Below, one piece after another: positions 1 to 8,847 of a stretch of 59,872 nt of DNA; within the stretch, counting starts at the first letter, position 1, and every line of letters starts with the position of its first letter. The stretch covers positions 1-59,872 of the forward strand of contig CAIOTD010000168.1 of NCBI GenBank assembly GCA_903861115.1. The letters are read 5' to 3'. The notes below the pieces were generated by a model. It worked only from the letters and a program-made list of their open reading frames with translations. It was not told where the DNA came from and did no database searches. Source of the stretch: an uncultured Burkholderiales bacterium (lineage in GTDB: Bacteria; Pseudomonadota; Gammaproteobacteria; Burkholderiales; Burkholderiaceae_C). The position numbers and the translations under genes were made by a program.

Positions 1-88
1 CCCGCATGGCAAAGCGGCCAACCGGGTCAGGTGGGGAACCAAGCAGCCCTAACTGTGGAGTCAGTGCCGGGGTCAAGGCTCGTCTTTT
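1..88 (+). ncRNA. ffs: 4.5S signal recognition particle RNA, 5' end missing
   Basis: The RNA scaffold of the bacterial SRP binds Ffh and targets inner-membrane proteins. The conserved domain IV is visible: GGTCAG at 25-30, a GGAA tetraloop at about 35-38 and AGCAGCC at 42-48, followed by GTGCCGGGGTCAAGG, the usual 3' strand. The 5' strand that pairs with the terminal GGCTCG lies outside the window, so the gene is truncated by the window edge. The 3' end near 88 is estimated from the short T run after the helix. No dnaX, a frequent neighbour of ffs, follows in this window. Confidence 0.85.
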
Positions 89-186
89 ATCACCCTCTCT
101 TCCCCCCCCTCTTGAGTGATGCCGTCTCTTGATGCGCCAAAACCCATCAAAGTATTTGATACACCCATAGCCCACCAGTTATTTGC

Positions 187-636
187 ATGATTTCCATTGA
201 ACGCATTGACCACATCGGCATTCGTGTCACTGAGCGCCAAAGGGCATTGGACTTTTATGCGTTGCTCGGATTTGAAGTTGAACTTGAGGTGGACTTTGAT
301 GCGGTCATTGTGCTTAAAAACACACAAGGCATCGAGCTCAATTTAATTGTCAATGGCGTGGACACCTTGGGCTCAAAAAATATCTTGATGGATGTTGAAC
401 ATAAGCACCCGGGCATCACCCATGTGGCCTTTGCCGTCGATGACATCACGGCGTGCAAAACGGACTTGATCGCAAAAGGCATTGTGATCACGCAAGGCCC
501 CGTGAGTTTTGGTGACGGTCATGTGTCCCTCTTTTTTAGAGATCCGGACAAAAACACCCTTGAGCTCAGGAGCAGACTCAAGAGCGGTGAAGAGGACACA
601 ATTGAGGGCTTGATCTTTTACGACCCCAAAGGCTAA
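187..636 (+). CDS. VOC-family (glyoxalase/dioxygenase superfamily) protein
   Basis: A 149-residue single-module protein of the vicinal oxygen chelate fold. The four positions that usually bind the metal are present: H9 (IDHIGIRV), E50 (GIELNLI), H79 (ITHVAFAV) and E126 (NTLEL), with the DPD-x-NTLEL ending typical of the family. Such proteins include lactoylglutathione lyase, methylmalonyl-CoA epimerase, extradiol dioxygenases and resistance proteins. The sequence does not say which reaction this one carries out. It stands alone between ffs and a convergent copper chaperone gene. The ATG at 187 is the only reasonable start. Confidence 0.85.
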   Translation: MISIERIDHIGIRVTERQRALDFYALLGFEVELEVDFDAVIVLKNTQGIELNLIVNGVDTLGSKNILMDVEHKHPGITHVAFAVDDITACKTDLIAKGIVITQGPVSFGDGHVSLFFRDPDKNTLELRSRLKSGEEDTIEGLIFYDPKG

Positions 637-674
637 AGCCCCGTGGTTTTACCAAGCAAGCGCGCCAAGCTGGG

Positions 675-1166
675 TCAGTGGTGATGATGATCGGCCCCGT
701 GCACCATGCCTGAACCTTCAGCGAATGCGGGTTGCAAGAGCACAGGTACCTTGAGCTCCATTTGAGTTTTCTTGCCCGCCGGATCTTGAAAGGTCAAGTG
801 CACATCAATTTGAGTGTCTTTTTCAAGGGTTTTCTTCAAATCCATGAGCATGATGTGATAACTCCCTGGTTTCAATTCAACCACGCTTCCAGCCCCTAAA
901 TCCAATCCGTTAGGCAATGCCGTCATCTTCATCACATTGTTGTCCATGCTCATTTGGTGCACCTCACTGACCTTGGCCACAGAGCTGCTGACAGCAATGA
1001 GTTTTGTGTTTGAAGAGGCCTTTAGGCTCATGAACACCCCAGTCGCATTTTGACCTTTCACACTGGCACGGGCCCAAGCATTGGAGACCGACACATTTTG
1101 AGCGTTCGCCAAAGCACTCAACAACAAAAACGCTAAAAACCAACCGCATTTTTTAAAAAGTGACAT
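675..1166 (-). CDS. Periplasmic copper chaperone, PCu(A)C family
   Basis: A secreted Cu(I)-binding protein of about 163 residues. PCu(A)C proteins pass copper to cytochrome oxidase or to SCO proteins in the periplasm. The start is taken at the internal ATG (1166), which has AGGATGG upstream and gives a clean signal peptide (MSLFKKCGWFLAFLLLSALA, cut near ANA-Q). The copper motif is present: H70, M79/M81, then YHIMLM with H104 and M106. The C-terminus carries an extra metal-binding tail, HGADHHHH. It is divergent from a TonB-dependent receptor gene, which hints at joint metal acquisition. An in-frame TTG further upstream would add 15 residues and spoil the signal peptide. Confidence 0.88.
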   Translation of the reverse strand: MSLFKKCGWFLAFLLLSALANAQNVSVSNAWARASVKGQNATGVFMSLKASSNTKLIAVSSSVAKVSEVHQMSMDNNVMKMTALPNGLDLGAGSVVELKPGSYHIMLMDLKKTLEKDTQIDVHLTFQDPAGKKTQMELKVPVLLQPAFAEGSGMVHGADHHHH

Positions 1167-1344
1167 GGTGCTTCCATCCTGATTAAGTGCTTGCATTTCA
1201 ACCAAAACCATTATCTCACAGGCTCAGAATTTTGATTGCACACGCACTCAAAGGGAAAACCTCAAGGGTTTGAGCGTTTAATCAATTTTAAAATGAACGT
1301 CTCTTTTCAGCACCGAACTCGTTTCATTTCCTTAGCCTGTTGCC

Positions 1345-3807
1345 ATGCACCTGCCAAAGCTTTCAAGCTCAGATCCACGCCACCTTGTGCTTGTTTTAGC
1401 ACTTGCAGGACAAAGCGCCCTTGCTCAAAATGACATTGAAAGCATCGAGATCATCGCGAGCACCCCAACAATTGGCGCGAGCGCCATCAAAAACACACTC
1501 GCCTCCAACATTCAGGTGGCCAATGGCGATGACATTGAAAACACAGGGTCCCTCAATTTAGCCGATTTTTTAAAAAACAATTTCACAAGCGTTCACATCA
1601 ACGACAACCAAGGCAACCCCTTTCAAGTTGATTTGAATTACAGGGGCTACAGCGCCTCCCCTTTGCTGGGCTCACCTCAAGGCATCTCCGTGTATGTCGA
1701 TGGCGTTAGAATGAATCAACCCTTTGGTGACATCGTTCAATGGGACTTGATACCCAACTCAGCCATTAAAAACATCGGCCTCTTTGCGGGTTCCAATCCG
1801 ATTTTTGGCATGAATACGTTGGGCGGGGCCCTCAGCATTCAGACCAAGGACGGCATGAGCTACCAAGGCAAAGAGGTCGAGATGAGCTTGGGCAGCTTTG
1901 GGCGAAAAAGCTTTGAGCTTGAGCACGGTGCCCTGCATTCAAATGGTCTGCACACTTATTTCAACTTCAAAGACTATCAAGATGCAGGCTGGCGTGATCA
2001 CTCCCCCTCAAGCGTTCAACAATTGTTTGGCAAACTGGGCTGGCATGATCGATCGACCGATCTGAAGCTTTCCTGGTCAACCATCTCCTCGGCGCTGAGC
2101 GGCAACGGCTTGCAGCAGCAAGAGCTTCTCCATGAAAACTATGCAAGCGTCTTTACACAGCCCGATCAAACACGAAACAAATCCTCCGTCTTGAACTTGG
2201 AGCTCAAACACACGCTCAGCGAAGACTGGTCGTTGTCGGGCAACACTTACCTCAGGCACATCTTCAGCAGCACCCTCAACGGAGACTTGAACGCCAACTC
2301 ATTGGCTGAAAAAGTCTACGGGTTCAACAGCGCCGAAGGCAACTGGCTTCTAGCCCATCAGCGACTGAACACCCAGGACTCAAATGGCCAAATGCCAAGC
2401 GCTGCAGGCACAGGTTTTCCATCGCTGCGCTGCATCGCTCAAGCCGCCATGAACACCGAGCCCAATGAAAAATGCGACGCGTTGATCAATCGCACTCAAA
2501 CGCAACAAAAAAGCCTGGGCCTGAACGCGCAATTGAACAGCAACGCTGAGCGCTTTGGTCGACCCAACCGCTTGAGTGTGGGTGCCTCGCTTGATCTTTC
2601 ACAGTCCATCTTTCTTCAACAAACTCAGTTTGCCTACCTCACCCCCGAGCGCTCAGTCATCGGGGTGAGCGCCTTTGCCGATGGATCACAAAACTCAGAA
2701 ACGGCGTTTGATCAACGCGTTCAACTCAAAGGTCAATCTCTGCATGCCAACCTCTTTGCCATGGATACACTGACGTTTCCTGCACAAAAAACCCATTTGA
2801 GCGCAGCCGCGATGTGGACACACACGCGAGTTGACAACACCGATTTGCTTTTCCCGTACGCCAACACTTATTCCTCCTTGGCGCTCCAAGGAGGGCTACA
2901 AAGAGGCAGCTTATCGGGCTCGAGCACCTATCAGCGATTGAACCCCGCGCTGGGCTTGTCTTACACACCAAGCCCATTGTTCAATCCCTTTGTGGGCTAC
3001 AGCGAGAGCTCTCGCGCCCCGACGTCCATTGAACTGGGTTGCGCAGACCCCAACTACGACTGCAGACTGCCCAACTCCATGTCAGGAGATCCACCTCTCA
3101 AGCAAGTGGTGACAAAAACTTGGGAGCTTGGCGTGCGGGGTCAACGCGAAGACAACACCCTTCAATGGAACGGTGCCTTCTTTGTTGCGCAAAATGATGC
3201 CGATATTTTGTTTGTCTCAAGCACCACCAATGCGGGATCAGGCTACTTTAAAAATTTTGGGCAAACCAGGCGACAAGGGGTTGAGATGGGCATCAAGGGC
3301 ACGCACAAAGGTTTCAATGCCGGACTCAACTTTACAAGCTTAAAAGCCACCTACCAAACCGCCGAGTCCATCGTGAGCAGTTTGAACCCCCAAGCCAATG
3401 CACAAGGACAAATCAACATTGCCCCTGGCAACACCATCCCTTTGATGACCTCCCATTTGCTCAACGCTCGCTTGGGCTACGCTTTTTCATCCCACTTCAA
3501 ATCAGGTCTGAGTCTTTCTGCCGTGGACTCAAGTTTCATGAGAGGCAATGAAAACAACCTTCCCACAGCCAAGGTCCCGGGTTACGCCGTCTTTAACTGG
3601 AACGGCTCGCTCAAGTTGAGTGAGGACGTGGCACTTTTTGCAAACGTCTTGAATTTATTTGATAAAAAGTTCAGCACCTCTGGCGCCATTGGAAACAATG
3701 CCTTTTCAAGCAGTGGCGGTTACAACAACGCCAACCTTGGCACCCTCTTTCAAGCGCCGGGAGCACCCCGAATGTTCAATCTTCACATGCGAATAGAGTT
3801 GCACTGA
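1345..3807 (+). CDS. TonB-dependent outer-membrane receptor
   Basis: An 820-residue outer-membrane gated channel that takes up a scarce ligand using TonB energy. A signal peptide (HLVLVLALAGQSALA) is followed by a possible TonB box (IESIEIIAS) and a plug domain at about 45-170. The plug includes the RGYSASPLLGSPQGISVYVDG and FGMNTLGGALSIQT segments typical of this class. The rest is an alternating beta-barrel. A stop at 1333 upstream forces the start at 1345. The final residue is His rather than the usual Phe. Four cysteines in extracellular-type loops (RCIAQ, EKCDA, GCADPNYDC) may form disulfides. The ligand is unknown; copper is a guess from the divergent PCu(A)C gene. Confidence 0.9.
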   Translation: MHLPKLSSSDPRHLVLVLALAGQSALAQNDIESIEIIASTPTIGASAIKNTLASNIQVANGDDIENTGSLNLADFLKNNFTSVHINDNQGNPFQVDLNYRGYSASPLLGSPQGISVYVDGVRMNQPFGDIVQWDLIPNSAIKNIGLFAGSNPIFGMNTLGGALSIQTKDGMSYQGKEVEMSLGSFGRKSFELEHGALHSNGLHTYFNFKDYQDAGWRDHSPSSVQQLFGKLGWHDRSTDLKLSWSTISSALSGNGLQQQELLHENYASVFTQPDQTRNKSSVLNLELKHTLSEDWSLSGNTYLRHIFSSTLNGDLNANSLAEKVYGFNSAEGNWLLAHQRLNTQDSNGQMPSAAGTGFPSLRCIAQAAMNTEPNEKCDALINRTQTQQKSLGLNAQLNSNAERFGRPNRLSVGASLDLSQSIFLQQTQFAYLTPERSVIGVSAFADGSQNSETAFDQRVQLKGQSLHANLFAMDTLTFPAQKTHLSAAAMWTHTRVDNTDLLFPYANTYSSLALQGGLQRGSLSGSSTYQRLNPALGLSYTPSPLFNPFVGYSESSRAPTSIELGCADPNYDCRLPNSMSGDPPLKQVVTKTWELGVRGQREDNTLQWNGAFFVAQNDADILFVSSTTNAGSGYFKNFGQTRRQGVEMGIKGTHKGFNAGLNFTSLKATYQTAESIVSSLNPQANAQGQINIAPGNTIPLMTSHLLNARLGYAFSSHFKSGLSLSAVDSSFMRGNENNLPTAKVPGYAVFNWNGSLKLSEDVALFANVLNLFDKKFSTSGAIGNNAFSSSGGYNNANLGTLFQAPGAPRMFNLHMRIELH

Positions 3808-3864
3808 GTCGTGCGCCCTAGGTTTGCTGGTGCGCCACAGCTTGAATGGGCCCACTCTATTTAT

Positions 3865-4536
3865 TTAGGCGCCACTTGCCTCACTCAAAGCTTCTTTCAT
3901 GGCATCCAAAAGAGTTTGTGGCTCTTGTGCACCTGAGACACCCAACTGAGCGTTGAAAATATAAAAAGGCACGCCATTGATGCCCAACTCACGAGCGGCC
4001 TTTTCTCTTTCTTGGACAGCTTGGTGAGCATGCTCGTTGCTAAGGCCCTCCTCGATGGCTGCACCCGACATGCCCGCGCTTTGAGCAATCGCTCTCAAAA
4101 CCTCCTTGCGGGTTAAATCCATGGCGTCCAAGAAATACGCCTTGAACAAAGCTTCAACCAAATTTGCCTGTGCCTCTTGTGACTGCGCTTGGGCAATCAG
4201 GCTGTGTGCGAGAAGGGTGTTGGGTTGGCGCTTGATTTGATCAAATTTAAAGTCAATACCGACCGATTGACCTACACCAGAGACTCTTTCATAAACAGAC
4301 AGTGACCGATCGCCAAATTTTTCTTTCAAATACTGCGACCGCTCAATTCCCTCGACTGGCAAATCGGGGTTCAATTGAAAGGCCGACCACCTCACCAACG
4401 GGGTGGGCTCAGAAGGAAACTGTTCTTTAAAGAGCGCCAATGCACTCTCCAAACGCCGCTTACCGATATAGCACCAAGGACACACCACATCAGATAAAAC
4501 ATCAATGATCAGAGGTGTTTTAACGGGCGTTGTCAT
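3865..4536 (-). CDS. FrnE-like DsbA family oxidoreductase
   Basis: A 223-residue thioredoxin-fold protein with an inserted helical domain, as in FrnE and 2-hydroxychromene-2-carboxylate isomerase relatives. The CPWC active site (C19-C22) follows the first beta strand, and the cis-proline loop is visible as GINGVPFYIF near residue 190. There is no signal peptide, so it is cytoplasmic, unlike classical DsbA. Family members act as thiol-disulfide isomerases, often in stress responses. It is transcribed divergently from trxA with a 143-bp shared promoter region and converges on the TonB receptor gene. Confidence 0.88.
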   Translation of the reverse strand: MTTPVKTPLIIDVLSDVVCPWCYIGKRRLESALALFKEQFPSEPTPLVRWSAFQLNPDLPVEGIERSQYLKEKFGDRSLSVYERVSGVGQSVGIDFKFDQIKRQPNTLLAHSLIAQAQSQEAQANLVEALFKAYFLDAMDLTRKEVLRAIAQSAGMSGAAIEEGLSNEHAHQAVQEREKAARELGINGVPFYIFNAQLGVSGAQEPQTLLDAMKEALSEASGA

Positions 4537-4679
4537 CTTAAGATCCTTGTTTCTTTAAAAATATGATGTTGATTTAACCACGAAGCGAGTGGGATTTTTT
4601 AGGACTTGAGCATTCCTTGCCCGTTTCTGTCAAAATAGAGCTTTTACAGTAACCATCTTCCCCTAGCTGAAAGATCCAA

Positions 4680-5012
4680 ATGGCCAACGAACTCATCAAG
4701 CACACCACAGATTCGACCTTTGAGGCCGATGTCCTTCAATCCAGTCAACCTGTGTTGGTCGATTACTGGGCCGAATGGTGCGGCCCTTGCAAGATGATTG
4801 CCCCCATTTTGGACGAAGTGGCGACGGGCTATGAGGGCAAGCTTCAAATCGCGAAAATGAATGTGGATGAAAATCGCGAAATCCCAGCCAAATTTGGTAT
4901 CCGTGGCATTCCTACACTCATGCTCTTCAAGGATGGCCAATTGGCCGCGACCAAAGTGGGCGCTTTGAGCAAAGCCCAATTGACCGCTTTCATTGATCAA
5001 CAGCTGACCTAA
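4680..5012 (+). CDS. trxA: Thioredoxin 1
   Basis: A cytoplasmic disulfide reductase supplying electrons to ribonucleotide reductase, PAPS reductase and methionine sulfoxide reductases. It is 110 residues, the family norm, with the active site WCGPCK (C34, C37), a buried Asp (VDYW) and the cis-proline loop RGIPTLM. It is followed at 5039 by an intrinsic terminator, so it is probably monocistronic. The trxA-rho order is common in proteobacteria. Confidence 0.97.
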   Translation: MANELIKHTTDSTFEADVLQSSQPVLVDYWAEWCGPCKMIAPILDEVATGYEGKLQIAKMNVDENREIPAKFGIRGIPTLMLFKDGQLAATKVGALSKAQLTAFIDQQLT

Positions 5013-5038
5013 GATCAGCAACTTGGCGATTCCCTCAC

Positions 5039-5062
5039 AAAGCACCTTCTAGGTGCTTTTTT
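5039..5062 (+). terminator. Rho-independent terminator of trxA
   Basis: A nine-base stem (AAAGCACCT with AGGTGCTTT), a TCT loop at 5048-5050 and a run of six T (5057-5062) lie 27 bases after the trxA stop. Confidence 0.88.
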
Positions 5063-5177
5063 CATGTAAATGACCCAAAAAAAGAATACTTTTGATTTCA
5101 TTTTATTAAGTCCCTGTTTTTCTTCGAATGCGCATGTGGCGCTGGCCCCAGAGAACTGACCTTGAAGTTAGGATGTG

Positions 5178-5206
5178 TTCACAAATTGTATTTTCTCTGA
5201 CATAAT
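5178..5206 (+). promoter_or_regulatory. Probable sigma-70 promoter of rho
   Basis: TTCACA (5178-5183) and CATAAT (5201-5206) are separated by exactly 17 bases. Each differs from consensus at one position. It would give a leader of about 115 bases before the rho ATG. A long leader fits the known autoregulation of rho by attenuation, but no attenuator structure was identified. The rest of the gap 5063-5327 holds no gene that I can see. Confidence 0.55.
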
Positions 5207-5327
5207 GCACACCAGTGACAAGAGCAACTACAAGCTTGCATCATTAACCGGTCTCGAGCCCTCGGCTCATAGCGTTTAGACCATTCCCCACAAACCTTAT
5301 CAACGAACTCCCATATGGAGTCTCTTC

Positions 5328-6590
5328 ATGCATCTGAACGAACTCAAGGCACTGCATGTGTCTGAAGTACTCAAACAAGCCGAAGTCCTGGAAATTGAAA
5401 ACACAGGGCGCATGCGCAAACAAGAACTCATGTTTGCAATCATTAAAAAAAGAGCGCGCGCAGGCGAGCAAGTCTTTGCCGACGGCGTTCTTGAAATTTT
5501 GCCCGATGGATTTGGCTTTCTAAGAAGTCCCGACACCAGCTACACCGCGAGCACGGACGACATCTACATCAGTCCAAGCCAAGTTCGCCGCTTCAATCTT
5601 CACACTGGTGACATGATTGAAGGCGAGGTAAGAATCCCTAAAGACGGAGAGCGTTATTTTGCCTTGACGAAACTCGACAAGGTCAATGGAGATCTGCCAG
5701 AGAACAATCGACACAAGATCATGTTCGAGAACTTGACGCCTCTCTTTCCTAAAGAGCAAATGCGTCTAGAACAAGACATCAAAGGCGAAGAAAACATCAC
5801 GGGCAGAATGATCGACATCATCGCCCCCATTGGAAAAGGTCAGCGTGCCCTCTTGGTCGCCCCCCCTAAAAGCGGCAAAACCGTCATGATGCAACACATT
5901 GCACATGCCATCACCGCCAATTATCCAGACTCACACATGATGGTCTTGCTCGTGGACGAGCGTCCCGAAGAGGTCACAGAGATGCAAAGAAGCGTCAAAG
6001 GTGAGGTCATTGCGTCCACCTTTGATGAGCCAGCAGCCCGACACGTTCACGTCGCCGAAATGGTGATCGAGCGCGCAAAGCGACTGACAGAACTCAAAAA
6101 AGACGTGGTGATCTTGCTCGACTCCATCACCCGTTTGGCTCGCGCTTACAACAACGTCGTGCCAAGCTCAGGCAAAGTTCTCACAGGGGGTGTCGATGCC
6201 AATGCACTGCAAAGACCTAAGCGCTTCTTTGGCGCCGCCAGAAACATCGAAGAAGGTGGCTCTCTCACCATCATCGCCACCGCACTGATCGATACCGGAT
6301 CCAGAATGGATGAGGTGATCTTTGAAGAGTTCAAAGGCACGGGCAACTGTGAAATTCATTTGGACCGCCGTCTTTATGAAAAACGCGTCTTTCCAGCCAT
6401 TCAACTCAACCGAAGTGGAACCCGACGTGAAGAGCTCTTGCTCGCACCTGAAATTCTGCAAAAAACGCGCATCTTGCGTCAATTCATCTACAACATGGAC
6501 GAAATTGAATCCATGGAGCTCATGCTTAAAAACATGCGTTCAACCAAAACCAACGTCGACTTCTTTGACCTCATGCGCCGAGGCGGTTAA
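5328..6590 (+). CDS. rho: Transcription termination factor Rho
   Basis: A hexameric RNA-dependent ATPase/helicase that ends transcription at untranslated RNA. At 420 residues it is close to the E. coli length (419). It has the N-terminal Rho_N helical part (1-45), the cold-shock-like RNA-binding domain (about 50-120, DGFGFLRSP) and the ATPase domain. Walker A is APPKSGKT at 178-185, Walker B is VVILLDS, and the R-loop region [17 protein letters not shown] is present. The start at ATG 5328 matches the family start MHLNELK. Confidence 0.98.
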   Translation: MHLNELKALHVSEVLKQAEVLEIENTGRMRKQELMFAIIKKRARAGEQVFADGVLEILPDGFGFLRSPDTSYTASTDDIYISPSQVRRFNLHTGDMIEGEVRIPKDGERYFALTKLDKVNGDLPENNRHKIMFENLTPLFPKEQMRLEQDIKGEENITGRMIDIIAPIGKGQRALLVAPPKSGKTVMMQHIAHAITANYPDSHMMVLLVDERPEEVTEMQRSVKGEVIASTFDEPAARHVHVAEMVIERAKRLTELKKDVVILLDSITRLARAYNNVVPSSGKVLTGGVDANALQRPKRFFGAARNIEEGGSLTIIATALIDTGSRMDEVIFEEFKGTGNCEIHLDRRLYEKRVFPAIQLNRSGTRREELLLAPEILQKTRILRQFIYNMDEIESMELMLKNMRSTKTNVDFFDLMRRGG

Positions 6591-6758
6591 TCGTTTAGTT
6601 TTCAATTTGACGGCTTGCTGGCCACTTTGTTACAACACTGTCGCCTTCAAGCCTTCCCTGTTAGACCCAAGCCCTACATTCCTGTTACAATCACAGGCTT
6701 TACGGAAAGTGCGCCAGATTGGCTGACGTGGCTACCGGCTTTACTCAAGGATGAGAAC

Positions 6759-7016
6759 ATGAAAGAAGGCATTCACCCCAATTACCGCGAAGTTTGCTTC
6801 GTCGATTTGTCCAATGGCTTTAAGTTTGTTACCCGCTCATGCGCTAACACCAAAGAAACCATCAAAATGGACGATGGCCGCGATTTGCCTTTGTACAAAT
6901 TGGACACATCAAGCGAGTCACATCCTTTTTACACAGGAACACAAAAATCTGTGGACAACATGGGTGGACGTGTTGAGCGCTTTAGAAACAAATACGGTAA
7001 AACAGCCGCAAAATAA
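6759..7016 (+). CDS. rpmE2: 50S ribosomal protein L31 type B
   Basis: A small ribosomal protein of 85 residues. The start [12 protein letters not shown], the segment [16 protein letters not shown] and the end [12 protein letters not shown] are diagnostic of the type B (zinc-independent) form. The CxC...CxxC zinc ribbon of the zinc-binding form is absent; its two cysteines are not arranged as metal ligands. The ATG at 6759 has AAGGATGAG just upstream. The rho-rpmE2 order is conserved in betaproteobacteria. The 168-base gap after rho contains TACAAT at 6686-6691, a possible -10 without a good -35. Confidence 0.95.
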   Translation: MKEGIHPNYREVCFVDLSNGFKFVTRSCANTKETIKMDDGRDLPLYKLDTSSESHPFYTGTQKSVDNMGGRVERFRNKYGKTAAK

Positions 7017-7065
7017 TTGCGTTTTGTTGACCGCTTCTGACTTCGATTCCATCGGGGTCGGCATC

Positions 7066-7103
7066 AAGGCAGCACGGGTTCACCGCGCTGCCTTTGTTTT
7101 TTT
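7066..7103 (+). terminator. Rho-independent terminator of rpmE2
   Basis: AAGGCAGC (7066-7073) pairs with GCTGCCTT (7087-7094), with a further CGG/CCG pairing inside the loop. A T-rich run (TTTGTTTTTTT) follows. Confidence 0.85.
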
Positions 7104-7144
7104 GGGATTCATCCTCCCCCCCTTGCCTAAAAGGTGCCATTGAC

Positions 7145-8836
7145 TTGAAACAGCCAACACCAGCAATTGTCAGCCAAGAGGCGGTTCGCCGCTTGCCTCG
7201 CTTGGCGCTTTATGTCTTTTGCATTGCCTACGTCATTCCAGGGTTTTGGTTTCGCGAGGCGTGGAAATCGGTGGACCTCACATCCCTGGGTTTTATGTTG
7301 GAACTCGCGCACAACAAAAGCGATTGGTGGCACCCAACAGTCCAAGGACAAACACCCGAGCTCGATGCCTTGCTGCCCTATTGGCTGGGTGCTTGGTCCA
7401 TTCAATGGCTCACCCCCTTTGTGTCTGCAGCAAAGGCCTCTCGCGTGCCCTTCATTGGCATGTGCTTCATCGGCCTCAGCGCCACCTGGTACGCTGTGTA
7501 TGCGCTTTGCAAAAGCCAATACGCCCAACCCGTGGCCTTTGCATTTGGGGGTGAAGCCAACCACAAAGATTATGCAAGAGCCCTGGCGGACGCCGCCCTC
7601 TTGGCCCTGATATCTTGCCTTGGATTGGCGCAACCCATGCATGAGGTCACCCCCATGCTTGCGCAATTCACCTTTGTCACCATCGCCTTTGCTGCCCTTG
7701 CAAGCTTGCCCTATCACACGCGCTTGAGCCTTTGTGTGTGGGGTTTGGGCCTTGTGGGCTTGAGCCTGTCCGGCGCCCCAAGCTTGGCGCTCATGTTTGG
7801 ACTCATTGCAACCCTTCTTTGCTTTTTTGATACAGAGCTTCAAAGCCCCAAACAAAATGCACTTGCATTGCTTTTCATGGCCCTCTTGATCGCAGTCCTC
7901 ACGCCAAGCCACATGTGGCACTGGCGTGTGCAGTGGCCAGAAATGACCCTGGCGCATTGGCATGGTCAACTGCGACTGTGGCTGTGGTTCACCTGGCCCG
8001 CTTGGCCCTTGACCTTGTGGACGCTTTGGAGATGGCGACACCATTGGCTTGCAGCCAGACAAAGTCGACACCTCTTGATTCCTTTGTGTTTTGGAACGCT
8101 CTGCGCAATCAGCGCCATGCTCAGTGTGCCCCCAGAGCGCGTCTTGCTTTTGTCATTGCCCTTCTTTGCCGCATTGGCTGCATTTGCCTTACCGACCCTG
8201 CAAAGAAGCGTGAGCGCTTTGATTGACTGGTTCACCCTTATTTTCTTCAGTGGGTGCGCATTCATCATTTGGGTTGTTTGGTTGGCCATGCAAACCGGTT
8301 GGCCCCCACAACCAGCCGCGAATGTCGCAAGGCTCCTTCCAGGCTTCTTGCCAAGCTTTGGTCTAAGCGCCTTTGTCGTGGCGCTCTTGGCCACCTTCAC
8401 TTGGATTTGGCTCGTGCAGTGGAGAACGGGGCAGCACCGTTCGGCCATTTGGAAAAGCTTGGTGCTACCAGCCGCAGGCGCCGCACTTTGCTGGCTCTTG
8501 CTCATGTCTTTGTGGCTCCCGCTGTTGGACTATGCCAGAAGCTACGCGCCCATGGTTCAAGAGGTCGAGAAAAGCATTCCCTCAAAACGCCTGTGCTTAA
8601 AAGAGCTGAACGTGGCTCAGATCACCGCCTTCAAAATTCAAAGCACCCTTGAAATTGAGGCCTTTGACACACCTCAAAACTCGGCCTGTGAATGGGTGAT
8701 CGCAGAGAGCGATCGCAAAGGTCTAACCACCATTGCCCCTCAACTCAAGATTGAGGGATTTGAGTGGATCAAAACCATTGCCAGACCTTCTGACGACAAT
8801 CAAGAGATGGATCTCTTTAAGAAAATCAAGCCCTAG
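7145..8836 (+). CDS. Polytopic membrane protein, GT-C glycosyltransferase-like
   Basis: About 563 residues with ten or more hydrophobic segments and a short soluble C-terminal tail (about 500-563). The overall plan resembles GT-C/ArnT-PMT glycosyltransferases: a first membrane helix, a loop (WFREAWKSVDLTSLGFMLELA) with acidic residues, then PYWLGAWSIQ and many helices. Family members use lipid-linked sugars to modify lipid A or proteins at the periplasmic face. The similarity is one of layout, so the function is uncertain. No ATG fits. I chose TTG 7145 because AAAGGTG lies 8 bases upstream; the earlier TTG (7094) sits in the rpmE2 terminator. It is followed closely by a MATE gene (11-base gap). 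Confidence 0.6.
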   Translation: MKQPTPAIVSQEAVRRLPRLALYVFCIAYVIPGFWFREAWKSVDLTSLGFMLELAHNKSDWWHPTVQGQTPELDALLPYWLGAWSIQWLTPFVSAAKASRVPFIGMCFIGLSATWYAVYALCKSQYAQPVAFAFGGEANHKDYARALADAALLALISCLGLAQPMHEVTPMLAQFTFVTIAFAALASLPYHTRLSLCVWGLGLVGLSLSGAPSLALMFGLIATLLCFFDTELQSPKQNALALLFMALLIAVLTPSHMWHWRVQWPEMTLAHWHGQLRLWLWFTWPAWPLTLWTLWRWRHHWLAARQSRHLLIPLCFGTLCAISAMLSVPPERVLLLSLPFFAALAAFALPTLQRSVSALIDWFTLIFFSGCAFIIWVVWLAMQTGWPPQPAANVARLLPGFLPSFGLSAFVVALLATFTWIWLVQWRTGQHRSAIWKSLVLPAAGAALCWLLLMSLWLPLLDYARSYAPMVQEVEKSIPSKRLCLKELNVAQITAFKIQSTLEIEAFDTPQNSACEWVIAESDRKGLTTIAPQLKIEGFEWIKTIARPSDDNQEMDLFKKIKP

Positions 8837-8847
8837 AGCTGTGCAAA

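Noticed and set aside
1241-1280. CTCAAA...TTTGAG hairpin upstream of the TonB receptor as a possible riboswitch
   Set aside because: It does not match the cobalamin or other riboswitch cores that I can recognise, and the leader is too short for a B12 element.
7127-8071. A 314-codon open frame on the minus strand opposite the membrane protein gene
   Set aside because: The peptide has no recognisable domain and a composition typical of the complement of a hydrophobic coding sequence; the plus-strand gene is well supported by its membrane-helix pattern.
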